From contig CAJUIA010000011.1 in NCBI GenBank assembly GCA_910586485.1, positions 1-64,000 of the forward strand: DNA of 64,000 bases. The letters are read 5' to 3'. Below are positions 43,077 through 51,699 of the stretch, piece by piece. Position 1 is the first letter of the stretch. Every line of letters begins with the position of its first letter. The stretch is from an uncultured Acetatifactor sp. GTDB lineage: Bacteria; Bacillota; Clostridia; Lachnospirales; Lachnospiraceae. The notes beneath the pieces were generated by a model. The model was not told the origin of the DNA and made no database searches. It was given only the letters and a program-made list of their open reading frames with translations. The position numbers were made by a program, and so were the translations under genes.

Positions 43077-43939
43077 TTGGAGTGGTTGTTGATGAAGTCC
43101 TGAAGAAACTGGAAAAAACCACAAATGAGGGAATAAAGGCGGATAACGATTATACGGATGATGATACCGGATTATTGGTGTGCGGACAGTGTCACACAAA
43201 AAAGCAGAAGAAAATAGCATTCTTGGGAGAGGAACGCATTGTCGGCTGTCTGTGCAGATGTACGGCGGAGAAACTGGAAAAAGAACGTGAGGAATACAGG
43301 GTAAAGGAAGAACTTCTGAATATACAGAAGATGAAAAGCGCGGGATTGCAGGACAGGACATTTTATAACTATACTTTTGACCGCTGTGATGCGTCACAGG
43401 GAAACGCCATCTACGCAAAGCGGTATGTGGAACATTTTTCAGAAATGGCGCAGAAAGGGCAGGGACTTTTGTTTTGGGGGAATGTCGGGACAGGCAAGAC
43501 ATTCCTTGCAGGGTGTATTGCGAATGCGCTGTTAGAGCAGAAAATCTCTGTACTGATGACAAGTTTTCCGAAAATATTAAATGCACTCGGCGGTCTTTAC
43601 AGTTCGGAGCGGAATGAGTACCTTGCAAGCCTGAACCGCTACACGCTACTCGTGATTGACGATATGGGGATTGAGAGGGAAAGCCAGTATACGGTTGAAA
43701 CAATTTATACGGTCATTGATGAGCGGTACAAGTCCGGCAAGCCGTTCATCATCACAACGAACATTCAGCTTGATGCACTGAAAAATCCGCAGGACGTGGA
43801 ACACGCAAGGATTTATGACCGCATTATGGAAAGGTGTATGCCTGTTTATTTCGGTGGCAGGAATTACCGTTCTGAGCTGGGGCAGGAAAACAGGGATGCG
43901 GCGAAAAAGGTACTGGCAGGAGCAAAAAATACAGAGTGA
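43073..43939 (+). CDS. DnaC/IstB-like ATPase (288 aa)
   Basis: AAA+ helicase-loader type. An N-terminal zinc-like cluster (C38-x2-C41, then CLCRC near 60-64) is followed by Walker A FWGNVGTGKTFLAGCI (about 141-156), Walker B LLVIDDMGIE (about 195-204) and sensor 1 PFIITTNIQ. It is coupled to the organizer gene upstream by ATGA and to the small ORF downstream by TGATG. Confidence 0.85.
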   Translation: MIGVVVDEVLKKLEKTTNEGIKADNDYTDDDTGLLVCGQCHTKKQKKIAFLGEERIVGCLCRCTAEKLEKEREEYRVKEELLNIQKMKSAGLQDRTFYNYTFDRCDASQGNAIYAKRYVEHFSEMAQKGQGLLFWGNVGTGKTFLAGCIANALLEQKISVLMTSFPKILNALGGLYSSERNEYLASLNRYTLLVIDDMGIERESQYTVETIYTVIDERYKSGKPFIITTNIQLDALKNPQDVEHARIYDRIMERCMPVYFGGRNYRSELGQENRDAAKKVLAGAKNTE

Positions 43940-44028
43940 TGTCCGGCATTGGGGAATGGTTATCTTCAATGCTGTTTTTATGCAGATATATCTTTCTGTA
44001 TTGGAAGATAAAGCAGTTTGAAATATGA
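43939..44028 (+). CDS. Possible 29-aa membrane peptide coupled to the ATPase
   Basis: ATG 43939 overlaps the ATPase stop (TGATG). The peptide contains LSSMLFLCRYIFLYW, a probable membrane helix, and ends KIKQFEI. Evidence is limited to the coupling geometry. Confidence 0.3.
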   Translation: MSGIGEWLSSMLFLCRYIFLYWKIKQFEI

Positions 44029-44068
44029 CAGGCGGAATAATGACCGCAGAAAGGATAGGAATAATTTT

Positions 44069-44233
44069 ATGGTCGCAGATAGGGAAATAAAAAAAGAAAC
44101 AAAGGGGCCGACGAGATTTGTCGTGACAAGGGAGTTTGGCGGCACACAGACCATGCAGCAGGCTTTTGAACAGCTTATAGAGAAAAAGACGGAGGAACAC
44201 ATCTCAAAAAAGAGGGATAAGCAGGCTGTTTAA
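44069..44233 (+). CDS. TnpW-type transposon-encoded protein (54 aa)
   Basis: A small basic protein (TRFVVTREFGGTQTMQQAFE, then EHISKKRDKQA) of the kind called TnpW, regularly encoded just before large serine recombinases of Tn4451-like elements. Role unproven, perhaps control of excision. AAAGGATAGG precedes ATG 44069; the frame is open upstream to a TTG at 44018 without better support. Confidence 0.75.
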   Translation: MVADREIKKETKGPTRFVVTREFGGTQTMQQAFEQLIEKKTEEHISKKRDKQAV

Positions 44234-44319
44234 GCCGTATTATTGAAAAAATGTTGAAATCAGGGCGGGGGCATGGTAATATAATTGTATCGTGTCCCTG
44301 TTCATAAAGGAGAGAACCT

Positions 44320-45966
44320 ATGAACAGGAAAAACAATTCTAAAAGTAATACTCCACTGCTTACCGCCCTCTATTGCAGGCTTTCGCTTGAAGATGGCAAA
44401 GACAACGAGAGCATGAGCATCAGCAACCAAAAACTGTTACTGAAAGACTTTGCAGAAAAGAATGGTATGTTCAACTGCGAGTTCTATGTGGATGACGGTT
44501 TCACAGGGCGGAACTTCAACCGTCCGGCATTCCAGCGCATGATAAACGATATTGAAGCAGGAAGGATAAGCTGTGTGATTACCAAAGACCTTTCAAGGCT
44601 TGGGCGCAATTATATTGAATCCGGCAGCTATATGGAAGTATTTTTCCCAAAGCATAATGTACGCTACATAGCTATTACGGATAATTACGATAGTCTGAAC
44701 AAGCAGGAAATGGACATAGCGCCGTTTAAGAATATCCTGAATGATATGTATAGCAGGGATATTTCAAAGAAAGTGCTTGCAGGTCGCATGACACGCTCAA
44801 GACAGGGGAAGTTCTGCGGGGGACAGCCGCCTTTAGGTCTGATGCGTGATCCTGATGACAACGGGCATCTTATCATTGATCCGGAAACTGCGCCAGTTAT
44901 CAGACGGATATTTGACCTTGCACTTGACGGGTTTGGGAACATGAAAATATGCAAGGTTCTGATGGAAGAACGGATACCGATTACAAGAATGCAGACGGGA
45001 ACGGACTGTGACGTGAATTATTACGCTTGGAGCGGTTCACGCATATCAACCATTTTGAGGAATCCATTTTACAAGGGCGCTCACGTTGTCTGCAAGACGC
45101 ATCAAAAAGGCATACGTTCCAACACTTACAACATCATACCGAGGGAGCAGAGGGAAGTTATAGAGGACTGCCACGAAGCCATTATCCCCAAAGCGGAGTG
45201 GGAAAAGGTTCAGCAGCTTATAGACCGCAGACCGCCGATTATGAAGGGGAATAGCTGCCCGTATTACAATATTTTTCATGGCATTGTTTACTGCGCTACC
45301 TGTGGGAAATCCATGCAGGTGCGTTATGAAAAGGTAGGAAGGACAAATAAAGACCGCCGGACAGGGAAAGAGCGTGAACCGATAGACAAGGCATATTATA
45401 TCTGCCAGACCTATAACCGGTTGGGGAAAGATGCCTGCACAAGCCACAAAATTGAAGCGCGGGATTTATATAACCTTGTACTTTCGGACATACAGGAAGT
45501 CGCTGCGATGGCATTAAAGGACAAAGAAGCGTTTTATGACAGGCTGAGCCGGAGAATGGAAAAACAGTACCTTGCAGATACGGACAGTCTGAAAAAAGAG
45601 TATGAGAATCTTGCACAGCGCAATCAGGAGATAGACGATACCTTTATCAGCCTGTATGCGGACAAGGCAAAGGGCATACTTACTGAAAAGCGTTTCCTGA
45701 AGCTGACGGACGCAATGGAAAAGGAACAGGAAAGCAACCAGAACCGTATGCAGGAAATAGCGGCACTTATCAGTGAGGAGGAACATTCAGAGGGCGATGT
45801 GCAGATGTTTATGGGGGAAATCAGGCGTTATGCTGCCATTACGGAACTTGACGAAACAGTGTTAAACCGACTGATTAACCGCATACTGATTGGAGAACCC
45901 AAGAAAGTGGACGGGGTTAGGACGCAGGAAGTGAGGATTGTATATAATTTTATTGGAGAATTATAG
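44320..45966 (+). CDS. Large serine recombinase (548 aa, TnpX type)
   Basis: Integrase/excisionase of the element. The resolvase domain (about 10-160) contains LYCRLSLEDGKDNESMSISN with the catalytic serine, DDGFTGRNFNRPAFQRM and DLSRLGRNY. Next come the recombinase domain (about 170-290), a zinc ribbon (CATCGKSM near 326-333 with C368 and C376 in the YICQ and DACTSH segments) and a coiled-coil C-terminus. All active-site segments are present, so it looks functional. GGAGAGAACCT precedes ATG. Large serine recombinases leave only short crossover duplications, so element ends are hard to fix by eye. Confidence 0.93.
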   Translation: MNRKNNSKSNTPLLTALYCRLSLEDGKDNESMSISNQKLLLKDFAEKNGMFNCEFYVDDGFTGRNFNRPAFQRMINDIEAGRISCVITKDLSRLGRNYIESGSYMEVFFPKHNVRYIAITDNYDSLNKQEMDIAPFKNILNDMYSRDISKKVLAGRMTRSRQGKFCGGQPPLGLMRDPDDNGHLIIDPETAPVIRRIFDLALDGFGNMKICKVLMEERIPITRMQTGTDCDVNYYAWSGSRISTILRNPFYKGAHVVCKTHQKGIRSNTYNIIPREQREVIEDCHEAIIPKAEWEKVQQLIDRRPPIMKGNSCPYYNIFHGIVYCATCGKSMQVRYEKVGRTNKDRRTGKEREPIDKAYYICQTYNRLGKDACTSHKIEARDLYNLVLSDIQEVAAMALKDKEAFYDRLSRRMEKQYLADTDSLKKEYENLAQRNQEIDDTFISLYADKAKGILTEKRFLKLTDAMEKEQESNQNRMQEIAALISEEEHSEGDVQMFMGEIRRYAAITELDETVLNRLINRILIGEPKKVDGVRTQEVRIVYNFIGEL

Positions 45967-46493
45967 AATGATATTTGCGATAGCTTAATATGCTTGAACC
46001 GTTATATATGATAAGTGCTGTTATTCCTGCATGTCATCGGGATACAAAGGGTAGCTTTTGATATTCTTATTATCGTTATTTGTGTTTAAGCAACATTGAT
46101 ATTTTTCATATTTGATATGCAAATCAATTCGATAAAAGTTTTGTTTCAAATCCAAAAAGTTTGTTCATGTCACAATTGAGAATATAGCAACAGGCATACA
46201 AAAGCGATACTGTCGGGTTCTGTGTGCCTTTTTCTATTCTGTTGTACGAATAAATTGTTATCCAGCACCCTAGGTGCTCCAAGTCTTTCTTATATTCGTC
46301 AAATTAAATGAAGGTACTGGCTCATATATTCTGATGTATTTTACAGCAGAGTGTTTGAACCAGTACCTTCTTGTGTTATCATATCAAAGTTACAAGAATA
46401 GCAGGCATCCCACCGATCAAAGTTTGATACCTGCTATCATAACAATCCTCCCAGTGCTGCATCTTTCAATGTAACACTGCAGACAACACTATT

Positions 46494-47015
46494 ATGATAA
46501 CAATTACGGTACCTTTTGACAATCCACTCAATCAAAAAACTTATGAAAATATCATCAACTCCTTACAGTTCCACCAGCTGCAGTGTACCTGTGGCCATTC
46601 TGGCTGCTTGACGATCCATGGTTATTACACCCGCTCTCTCAAAAAAGACGATTCCGGGATCTCTTTATCTATCTGCCGCGTCAGATGCTCTCACTGTGGC
46701 AGGACCCATGCTTTACTTCCATCTTTACTTGTTCCTTATTCCCAGGTATCCCTGCAGGATCAGATTTCTATCATTTCTGCCTATGAGGCTTCTGGAGATT
46801 ATGAGGAAATCATGGATGGAACTCCCTCCGTTGATGAAAATCTCATTGCATCCATCATCAAACGATATGTGAAGCACTGGATGCAGAAGATCCGTTCCTT
46901 CCGTATCGGATTATCTTTCCCGCCCCGTCTCGTAAAGCAGTGTTTTGCTTTTTTCGGGAACCAGTTCATGCAGATAAGGCAGACTCCAAATATTCTGTTT
47001 CTAACACCCACATAG
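46494..47015 (+). CDS. DUF6431-type zinc-ribbon protein of the transposon (173 aa)
   Basis: Zinc ribbon C32-x-C34 and C39, then VRCSHCGRTHALLPSLLVPY (about 64-83), followed by helical DNA-binding-like segments. This family accompanies DDE transposases in Firmicutes and resembles the N-terminal part of other transposases. The third partner is not part of the usual two-gene IS21 or Tni sets. The start at 46494 has no strong ribosome binding site. Confidence 0.72.
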   Translation: MITITVPFDNPLNQKTYENIINSLQFHQLQCTCGHSGCLTIHGYYTRSLKKDDSGISLSICRVRCSHCGRTHALLPSLLVPYSQVSLQDQISIISAYEASGDYEEIMDGTPSVDENLIASIIKRYVKHWMQKIRSFRIGLSFPPRLVKQCFAFFGNQFMQIRQTPNILFLTPT

Positions 47016-47096
47016 CCTTACAGGAAAACGCTTCTGCTTCCTCTTATACTAAAGAAAACTAAGTTTTCTTAGAAAAAACGAAAGAGAGGACTTTAA

Positions 47097-48341
47097 ATGA
47101 AACAGGAATTAGCACAGGATATCGCTTTGATGCGTTATTCCATGATCTCACCGCTGATTGTCGGTCTCCCCGATGAGTACAAATCCAAGGAAGCTTACTT
47201 TCGTGCGGCCTCTGCACGTGGTGCACTCCATCCAAACGGTTCCTTCATTCATCCGGCGCCGACATCCATCAAACGCTGGTACCAGCACTACCAAAAGAAT
47301 GGTTTTGACGGGCTGCTCCCTTCCAGCCGCAGCGATGAAGGCACTTCCCGAAAGATTCATCCGGATCTTGAGGAACAGATCCGGTATCTGAAAACGAACT
47401 ATCCCCGTATGTCTGCGGCAGCCATCTTCCGTCAGCTATGCGACAACGGTTCTGTCAATCGCAATGAATTATCAGAATCCACAGTGAACCGTTTTCTTAA
47501 CAGCCTTGCCCGGAAAGAAAGGACAACGAACAACCAGGATATGAGACGTTATGAACGTGCCCATGTCAACGAGGTCTGGTGTGGGGACAGCAGCGTCGGC
47601 CCTTACCTGAAAACAGAAGATGGCAGAAAGCATAAGGTTTATGTGATTGCACTTATTGACGATGCCAGCCGCTACATCGTTGGCATTGATGTCTTTTTCA
47701 ATGATAACTTTGCAAATCTTATGTCTGTCATGAAATCTGCTGTTGCAAAGTTTGGCGTTCCGAAGTTATTCAACTTTGATAATGGCAGTTCCTACAAAAA
47801 CAGACAGATGGACCTGCTTGCTGCCCGTATCGGGTCTACGGTTCATTATGACCAGCCATATACGCCAACCCAGAAGGCCAAGGTGGAGCGTTGGTTCCGT
47901 ACCATGAAAGACCAGTGGATGGCAGGCCTTGACATGCGGGATTTCCATACGCTTGATGAACTTCGCACAAGCCTGTACACGTATGTCAGTCAGTATAACC
48001 AGAGGATCCATTCTTCCCTGAATGGAAAGAACCCACAGGAACGCTACTTTAGCGAGCCAGACTGCTTCCACCGCTTACCCGAAGATAAGATTGACCTGTT
48101 ATTCTTACTGGAGTTAGAGCGCCGCGTTTCTGTTGACTGTGTGGTTACCATTGACCACATCGAGTATGAGGTCGATTACCGTTTTGCAAAACAGAGGATC
48201 AGACTCCGTTATTCTCCTGATATGGAATCCATCTACGTTGTGGAAGCAGATGGTACGCTTACACCCATCCGTCTTCTTAATAAGATCGAAAATGCAGATA
48301 TCAAACGTGAAAAGCCGCGTCTTTATGGGGGTGATGACTAA
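47097..48341 (+). CDS. DDE transposase (rve/Mu-like, 414 aa)
   Basis: Helix-turn-helix region (about 60-140; TSIKRWYQHYQKNGFDGLLP) followed by an RNase-H-fold integrase core. First Asp in EVWCGDSSVGPY (about 162-173), second in FNFDNGSSYKNRQM (about 223-236), Glu in TQKAKVERWFRTMKD (about 257-271). The C-terminal beta domain (about 320-410) resembles the Mu/IstA barrel. AGAGAGG precedes ATG 47097. Its stop overlaps the ATPase start. Confidence 0.9.
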   Translation: MKQELAQDIALMRYSMISPLIVGLPDEYKSKEAYFRAASARGALHPNGSFIHPAPTSIKRWYQHYQKNGFDGLLPSSRSDEGTSRKIHPDLEEQIRYLKTNYPRMSAAAIFRQLCDNGSVNRNELSESTVNRFLNSLARKERTTNNQDMRRYERAHVNEVWCGDSSVGPYLKTEDGRKHKVYVIALIDDASRYIVGIDVFFNDNFANLMSVMKSAVAKFGVPKLFNFDNGSSYKNRQMDLLAARIGSTVHYDQPYTPTQKAKVERWFRTMKDQWMAGLDMRDFHTLDELRTSLYTYVSQYNQRIHSSLNGKNPQERYFSEPDCFHRLPEDKIDLLFLLELERRVSVDCVVTIDHIEYEVDYRFAKQRIRLRYSPDMESIYVVEADGTLTPIRLLNKIENADIKREKPRLYGGDD

Positions 48342-49141
48342 TGGATTATACGGTCCGCTATGGTTTGGAATTCAACCCATTTTTAAAGAACTCCAAAGAA
48401 ATCTTTGTATCAACGGATGAATCAAAAGAAGTTTTGTTCCGCCTGAACTATCTTGCAAAAACAAAAGGCTTCGGCCTGCTCACCGGCAGTCCCGGCCGTG
48501 GAAAAACAACTGCCATCAGAGCCTGGAGACAGGGATTAAACAACTCGCAATACAAAGTGGTCTATACCTGTTTTTCCACCTTTAGTCCCAATGATTTCTA
48601 TCGGAATCTTGCTGCCGAATTGGGGGCACAGGCCCACTACCGGAAACCGGACAACTTCCGTGCAATCCAGGAAGAACTTACCAGGCTTTCTGTTGAAAAA
48701 AGGAAAACGCCTGTCATCATCATTGATGAGGCGAATTACATCAGTTCCGCTATCCTGAATGACTTCAAGCTTTTATTTAATTTTGAGATGGATTCCAGGG
48801 ATCGTGCTGTGGTTCTGCTGTCCGGGCTTCCATCTTTAAATGCAACACTTCGTCTTAGTGTCCATGAACCATTCCGTCAAAGGATCATCATGAACTATGA
48901 GATCCCTGCATTTACCAGGGAAGAAGCACGATCCTATGTCCTTGAAAAACTAAAGGGCGCTGGCGCTGCCAGAGCAGTTTTTGAAGATGCTGCACTGGAA
49001 GCCATCCTAAATGCATCCGATGGAACCCCGCGTGTCATCAACAATCTATGCAACAGTTGTCTTCTGATCGGAGACTCCAGGAAGAGTAACATGATCACAG
49101 CAGAAATCGTCATGCAGGCAATTAACAATAATGAGATTTAG
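48341..49141 (+). CDS. AAA+ ATPase of the transposon (ExeA/TniB-like, 266 aa)
   Basis: Walker A LTGSPGRGKTTAIRAW (about 46-61), Walker B VIIIDEANYISS (about 127-138), sensor 1 VLLSGLPSL and a C-terminal lid (DGTPRVINNLCNSCLLIG). Such ATPases select target DNA and activate the DDE transposase in Tn7-, Mu- and IS21-like systems. GGGGGTGATGACTA precedes ATG 48341, overlapping the transposase stop. Confidence 0.88.
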   Translation: MDYTVRYGLEFNPFLKNSKEIFVSTDESKEVLFRLNYLAKTKGFGLLTGSPGRGKTTAIRAWRQGLNNSQYKVVYTCFSTFSPNDFYRNLAAELGAQAHYRKPDNFRAIQEELTRLSVEKRKTPVIIIDEANYISSAILNDFKLLFNFEMDSRDRAVVLLSGLPSLNATLRLSVHEPFRQRIIMNYEIPAFTREEARSYVLEKLKGAGAARAVFEDAALEAILNASDGTPRVINNLCNSCLLIGDSRKSNMITAEIVMQAINNNEI

Positions 49142-49477
49142 CAGCAAAAGCAGGGCAGCCTGCTTTTTGCATTTCCTCCGATCTGTGAATTTGCTTCAAT
49201 TTTTATAACGATCAGATAACTTGCTGATGTTGGTGCAGGCAATCTGCTAATACGTGGCACACAAAGCCAAAATCAGGCGCATCTAATCTGCATGGAACTG
49301 GTGCATCTAATTTGCAGGACAACAATAAATGGAAATGTCGATACCCTTTGTTTGAAGCTTCGCAACCATATCTGTCTGTTTGAGATGTGATGCCTTGCGC
49401 AACATGGCAATGTTTTTCCCGATATTGACATTATTGACTTGAATGATTTTGTCAATACTTTCTTTTCTTTTCATAAT

Positions 49478-49551
49478 ATTGCACCTCTACGCAATATTTT
49501 AAGGAAAAATCTCTTGTAATAATTGCACGAGAACGCAATAAATGTTATAAT
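49478..49551 (+). promoter_or_regulatory. Two XRE-type operators and a rightward promoter
   Basis: ATTGC-N8-GCAAT occurs at 49478-49495 and again at 49522-49539. The second covers the -35 of TTGCAC (49523-49528), 17 bases, TATAAT (49546-49551). The first lies in the leader of the split XRE gene. They are the likely binding sites of that regulator. No gene follows the rightward promoter; a TTACCACC/GGTGGTAA hairpin (about 49578-49598) does. Confidence 0.55.
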
Positions 49552-49636
49552 ATTCACATTGCAAAGTGAAAAGAAAATTACCACCATACAGGTGGTAACG
49601 AAAAAGAAAAAATATGTTACAATAAAAAACAGAAAG

Positions 49637-50722
49637 TCAAAAGATGGATTCCAGCAGAACCATCACAAGTAACAGCAAAAAAACTACTGCAAAATTTAAA
49701 ATTAGCACTCCTAAATAACGTACTATCCGTTTCTTATTCGTACATAAGGGAATAAAACGCCGGATATTGCGGTAGTCAAAACAGCAAAAGACAACAGACA
49801 GCATGATGCATAAAGCAGTGATTCTCTCCAGCCATAGCTGAAAAAACGATGCATCTTTTACTTCCAGTGAAAGACAAAGCCACAAGATAAATAAATATAC
49901 GACTGATGCGGTCAGCATTTTCCAGGGAGTTTTTGTCCTGAAACCTGGCGGAACAAAATTTTTCTGTAGCCGATTTAGTGAATCATCTGAGTGCGTTATA
50001 TTGGGATGATTGCAGTTATAGTTCTGCACTTTTTCTATTTCTTTTTTTAACTCCTGCACCGTTTCCATTCTATCAGACGGATTCATCTCAGTACATTTGC
50101 TGATGACGGCATCAAATATAGTTGTCGGGATGGGCAGGGCAAGGGAAAGTTCTTTTAATAAAATACCCAACGCATAGATGTCGGTTTGGGGCGTGGAGAA
50201 ACCAAAGCCATATTGTTCAGGGGCAGCATAGCCTTTTGTTCCAAGAAGTACTGTATCATGGAAGTTGGTATCTGTTAAGAATTTTGCAGCGTTAAAGTCG
50301 ATTAAAACGGCATGACCGCAGGATGTAATAATGATATTTGATGGCTTAATGTCCCTATGGATGATGGGTGGATTGAGGATATGCAGTTTCTTTAGTATGC
50401 TGCATAGTTCGTCCATTAACCGGACAATGAAATCAAGTGTGAGTGTTCGGTTGTCAATCATTTCCTGCAATGATATGCCAGAAATAAATTCCTCAATCAG
50501 TATGAGCTGTGCATTTTCTTCATATACGTTATATAATTTGGGAATGCCTGCTATGTGGTGTTCCATTAAATACTCGTATATATGGGGATTATATATATCC
50601 AATATTTTCTTGATGTATATTTTCCCAGTTTCTCTATGCTGAACTAAATATATTTTATGTGCGCTATTTATGGTCGCGATGGTATTATAATAAGAAATTG
50701 CAAGACGGTTAGTATAGTCCAT
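49637..50722 (-). CDS. Hanks-type Ser/Thr protein kinase with C-terminal membrane helices (361 aa)
   Basis: Kinase domain (about 20-240): the phosphate-transfer lysine in GKIYIKKIL, catalytic loop HRDIKPSNII (about 122-131), the DFG-equivalent LIDFNAA (about 143-149), APE-type AAPEQYGFG and the TDIYALGILL helix. Three membrane helices follow (about 265-360), with no PASTA domains. The kinase would face the cytoplasm. It is divergent from a four-gene rightward cluster whose first gene encodes its probable partner. Confidence 0.87.
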   Translation of the reverse strand: MDYTNRLAISYYNTIATINSAHKIYLVQHRETGKIYIKKILDIYNPHIYEYLMEHHIAGIPKLYNVYEENAQLILIEEFISGISLQEMIDNRTLTLDFIVRLMDELCSILKKLHILNPPIIHRDIKPSNIIITSCGHAVLIDFNAAKFLTDTNFHDTVLLGTKGYAAPEQYGFGFSTPQTDIYALGILLKELSLALPIPTTIFDAVISKCTEMNPSDRMETVQELKKEIEKVQNYNCNHPNITHSDDSLNRLQKNFVPPGFRTKTPWKMLTASVVYLFILWLCLSLEVKDASFFQLWLERITALCIMLSVVFCCFDYRNIRRFIPLCTNKKRIVRYLGVLILNFAVVFLLLLVMVLLESIF

Positions 50723-50776
50723 GCTATCATTCCTTTCAAATGTTTGTTACTACATTATATCAGATGGGGGAGGCTT

Positions 50777-51232
50777 ATGGGAGAGAAAAATACAGATGAG
50801 TTAGAAAAAGTGCTGCAGAGTACACATATAAAAAATTTTGACGCTTATTGCAGAGAACATGTAGGAAGTCCGATGTATGAAGAGTTTCCGGTGTATATGA
50901 AAAATATTTTCAATGAGAAGAACCTTACGCAGCAGCTCGTGTTTTTGCGGGCGGATATTCCTGAAAGATATGGCTATAAGCTTTTGTCAGGAGAAAAAAG
51001 AACAAGACAGAGAGATGTCATTCTGCGTATTTGCTATGCGGCTGAAATGTCTTTGGCACAGACGCAACGGGCACTGAAAAAATATGAGATGCCGGAACTT
51101 TATGCGAAGCTGTCTAGGGATGCTCTGCTGATGATCATTTTCAATGAACGTCCGGGGGATATAATTGAAGTCAATGAAATATTGAAGGAACATGGAATGG
51201 AAACATTGCGAACAAGCGGCGTACAGAACTGA
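50777..51232 (+). CDS. Conserved partner protein of the kinase (151 aa)
   Basis: I do not recognise a named domain. It begins MGEKNTDELEKVLQSTH; the centre LVFLRADIPERYGYKLLSGE followed by RQRDVILRICYAAEMSL has a helix-turn-helix rhythm. Similar proteins occur beside Ser/Thr kinases in Clostridia. GGGGGAGGCTT precedes ATG 50777 (frame open from 50657). It may be a kinase substrate or a DNA-binding regulator. Divergent start regions of this gene and the kinase are 55 bp apart. Confidence 0.65.
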   Translation: MGEKNTDELEKVLQSTHIKNFDAYCREHVGSPMYEEFPVYMKNIFNEKNLTQQLVFLRADIPERYGYKLLSGEKRTRQRDVILRICYAAEMSLAQTQRALKKYEMPELYAKLSRDALLMIIFNERPGDIIEVNEILKEHGMETLRTSGVQN

Positions 51233-51270
51233 AGCTATGCAAAATGCAAAACGTGGAGCAAGTGAAAAAC

Positions 51271-51699
51271 ATGAGCAGAAAAAAAATTATGTTTTTAAAT
51301 ATTATATGTCCGATAGTAGTTGGTGCACTTATTTATTGTATGTTATCGCCGGATGTGATTTTTATCAGAAAAACAGCAGATTTCATTGACTGGATATATA
51401 TGCCTGTGTTTCAGACCGATTGTACTTTTCTGAAACTTGTAAGGAATTATCTGCCGGATATGATGTGGGGGTATTCGTTGGTTTTTTCGTTATTTTGTAT
51501 CATTGGTAATAATGTGGCAGATGTAAGGAAAGTTTTTTGGTTGGCTGTTCCTTTTACGGCAACGATGGAAATAATGCAGAAAACATCTTTTGTACCGGGA
51601 ACTTTTGATGTTTTCGACATTTTTACTGAATTTCTAGCCGAAGCAATTGCTGCATGTATTATATATAAACTATACTCAAGGGAGGAATTTCAACTATGA
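51271..51699 (+). CDS. VanZ-like membrane protein (142 aa)
   Basis: Four membrane segments with the VanZ-type pattern: NYLPDMMWGYSLVFSLFCII, then FTATMEIMQ and GTFDVFDIFTEFLAEAI (Glu and Asp conserved in the family). VanZ proteins are linked to lipid II or glycopeptide tolerance, but most members have no assigned function. ATG 51271 is preferred over 51244 because GTGGAG lies upstream. It overlaps the next gene by 4 bp. Confidence 0.75.
   Translation: MSRKKIMFLNIICPIVVGALIYCMLSPDVIFIRKTADFIDWIYMPVFQTDCTFLKLVRNYLPDMMWGYSLVFSLFCIIGNNVADVRKVFWLAVPFTATMEIMQKTSFVPGTFDVFDIFTEFLAEAIAACIIYKLYSREEFQL

Larger units (their letters stand above)
46256..49324 (+). mobile_element. 3,069-bp three-gene DDE/ATPase transposon
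   Basis: The ends are TGTTATCC (46256-46263) and GGACAACA (49317-49324), an 8-bp inverted repeat with one mismatch, flanked by ATAAAT at 46250-46255 and 49325-49330. The boundaries are confirmed by the XRE gene they interrupt. Cargo: a zinc-ribbon DUF6431 protein, a DDE transposase and an AAA+ ATPase, all rightward. Near the right end GGYGCATCTAATYTGCA is repeated at 49276-49292 and 49300-49316; the left end has AGCACCCTAGGTGCTCC (46264-46280). These are probably transposase sites. Confidence 0.88.
46124..49474 (-). pseudogene. XRE regulator gene split by a transposon
   Basis: The 5' part (49474 down to 49325) encodes MKRKESIDKIIQVNNVNIGK and continues to GIDISIY. The 3' part (46249 down to 46124) resumes SYNRIEKGTQNPTVSLLYAC and ends at TGA 46124-46126. 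Joined across one copy of the duplicated target ATAAAT they give a continuous 91-residue helix-turn-helix regulator. AGAGGTG precedes ATG 49474. Two operator-like inverted repeats lie upstream. The gene is inactive here unless the transposon excises exactly. Confidence 0.88.
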
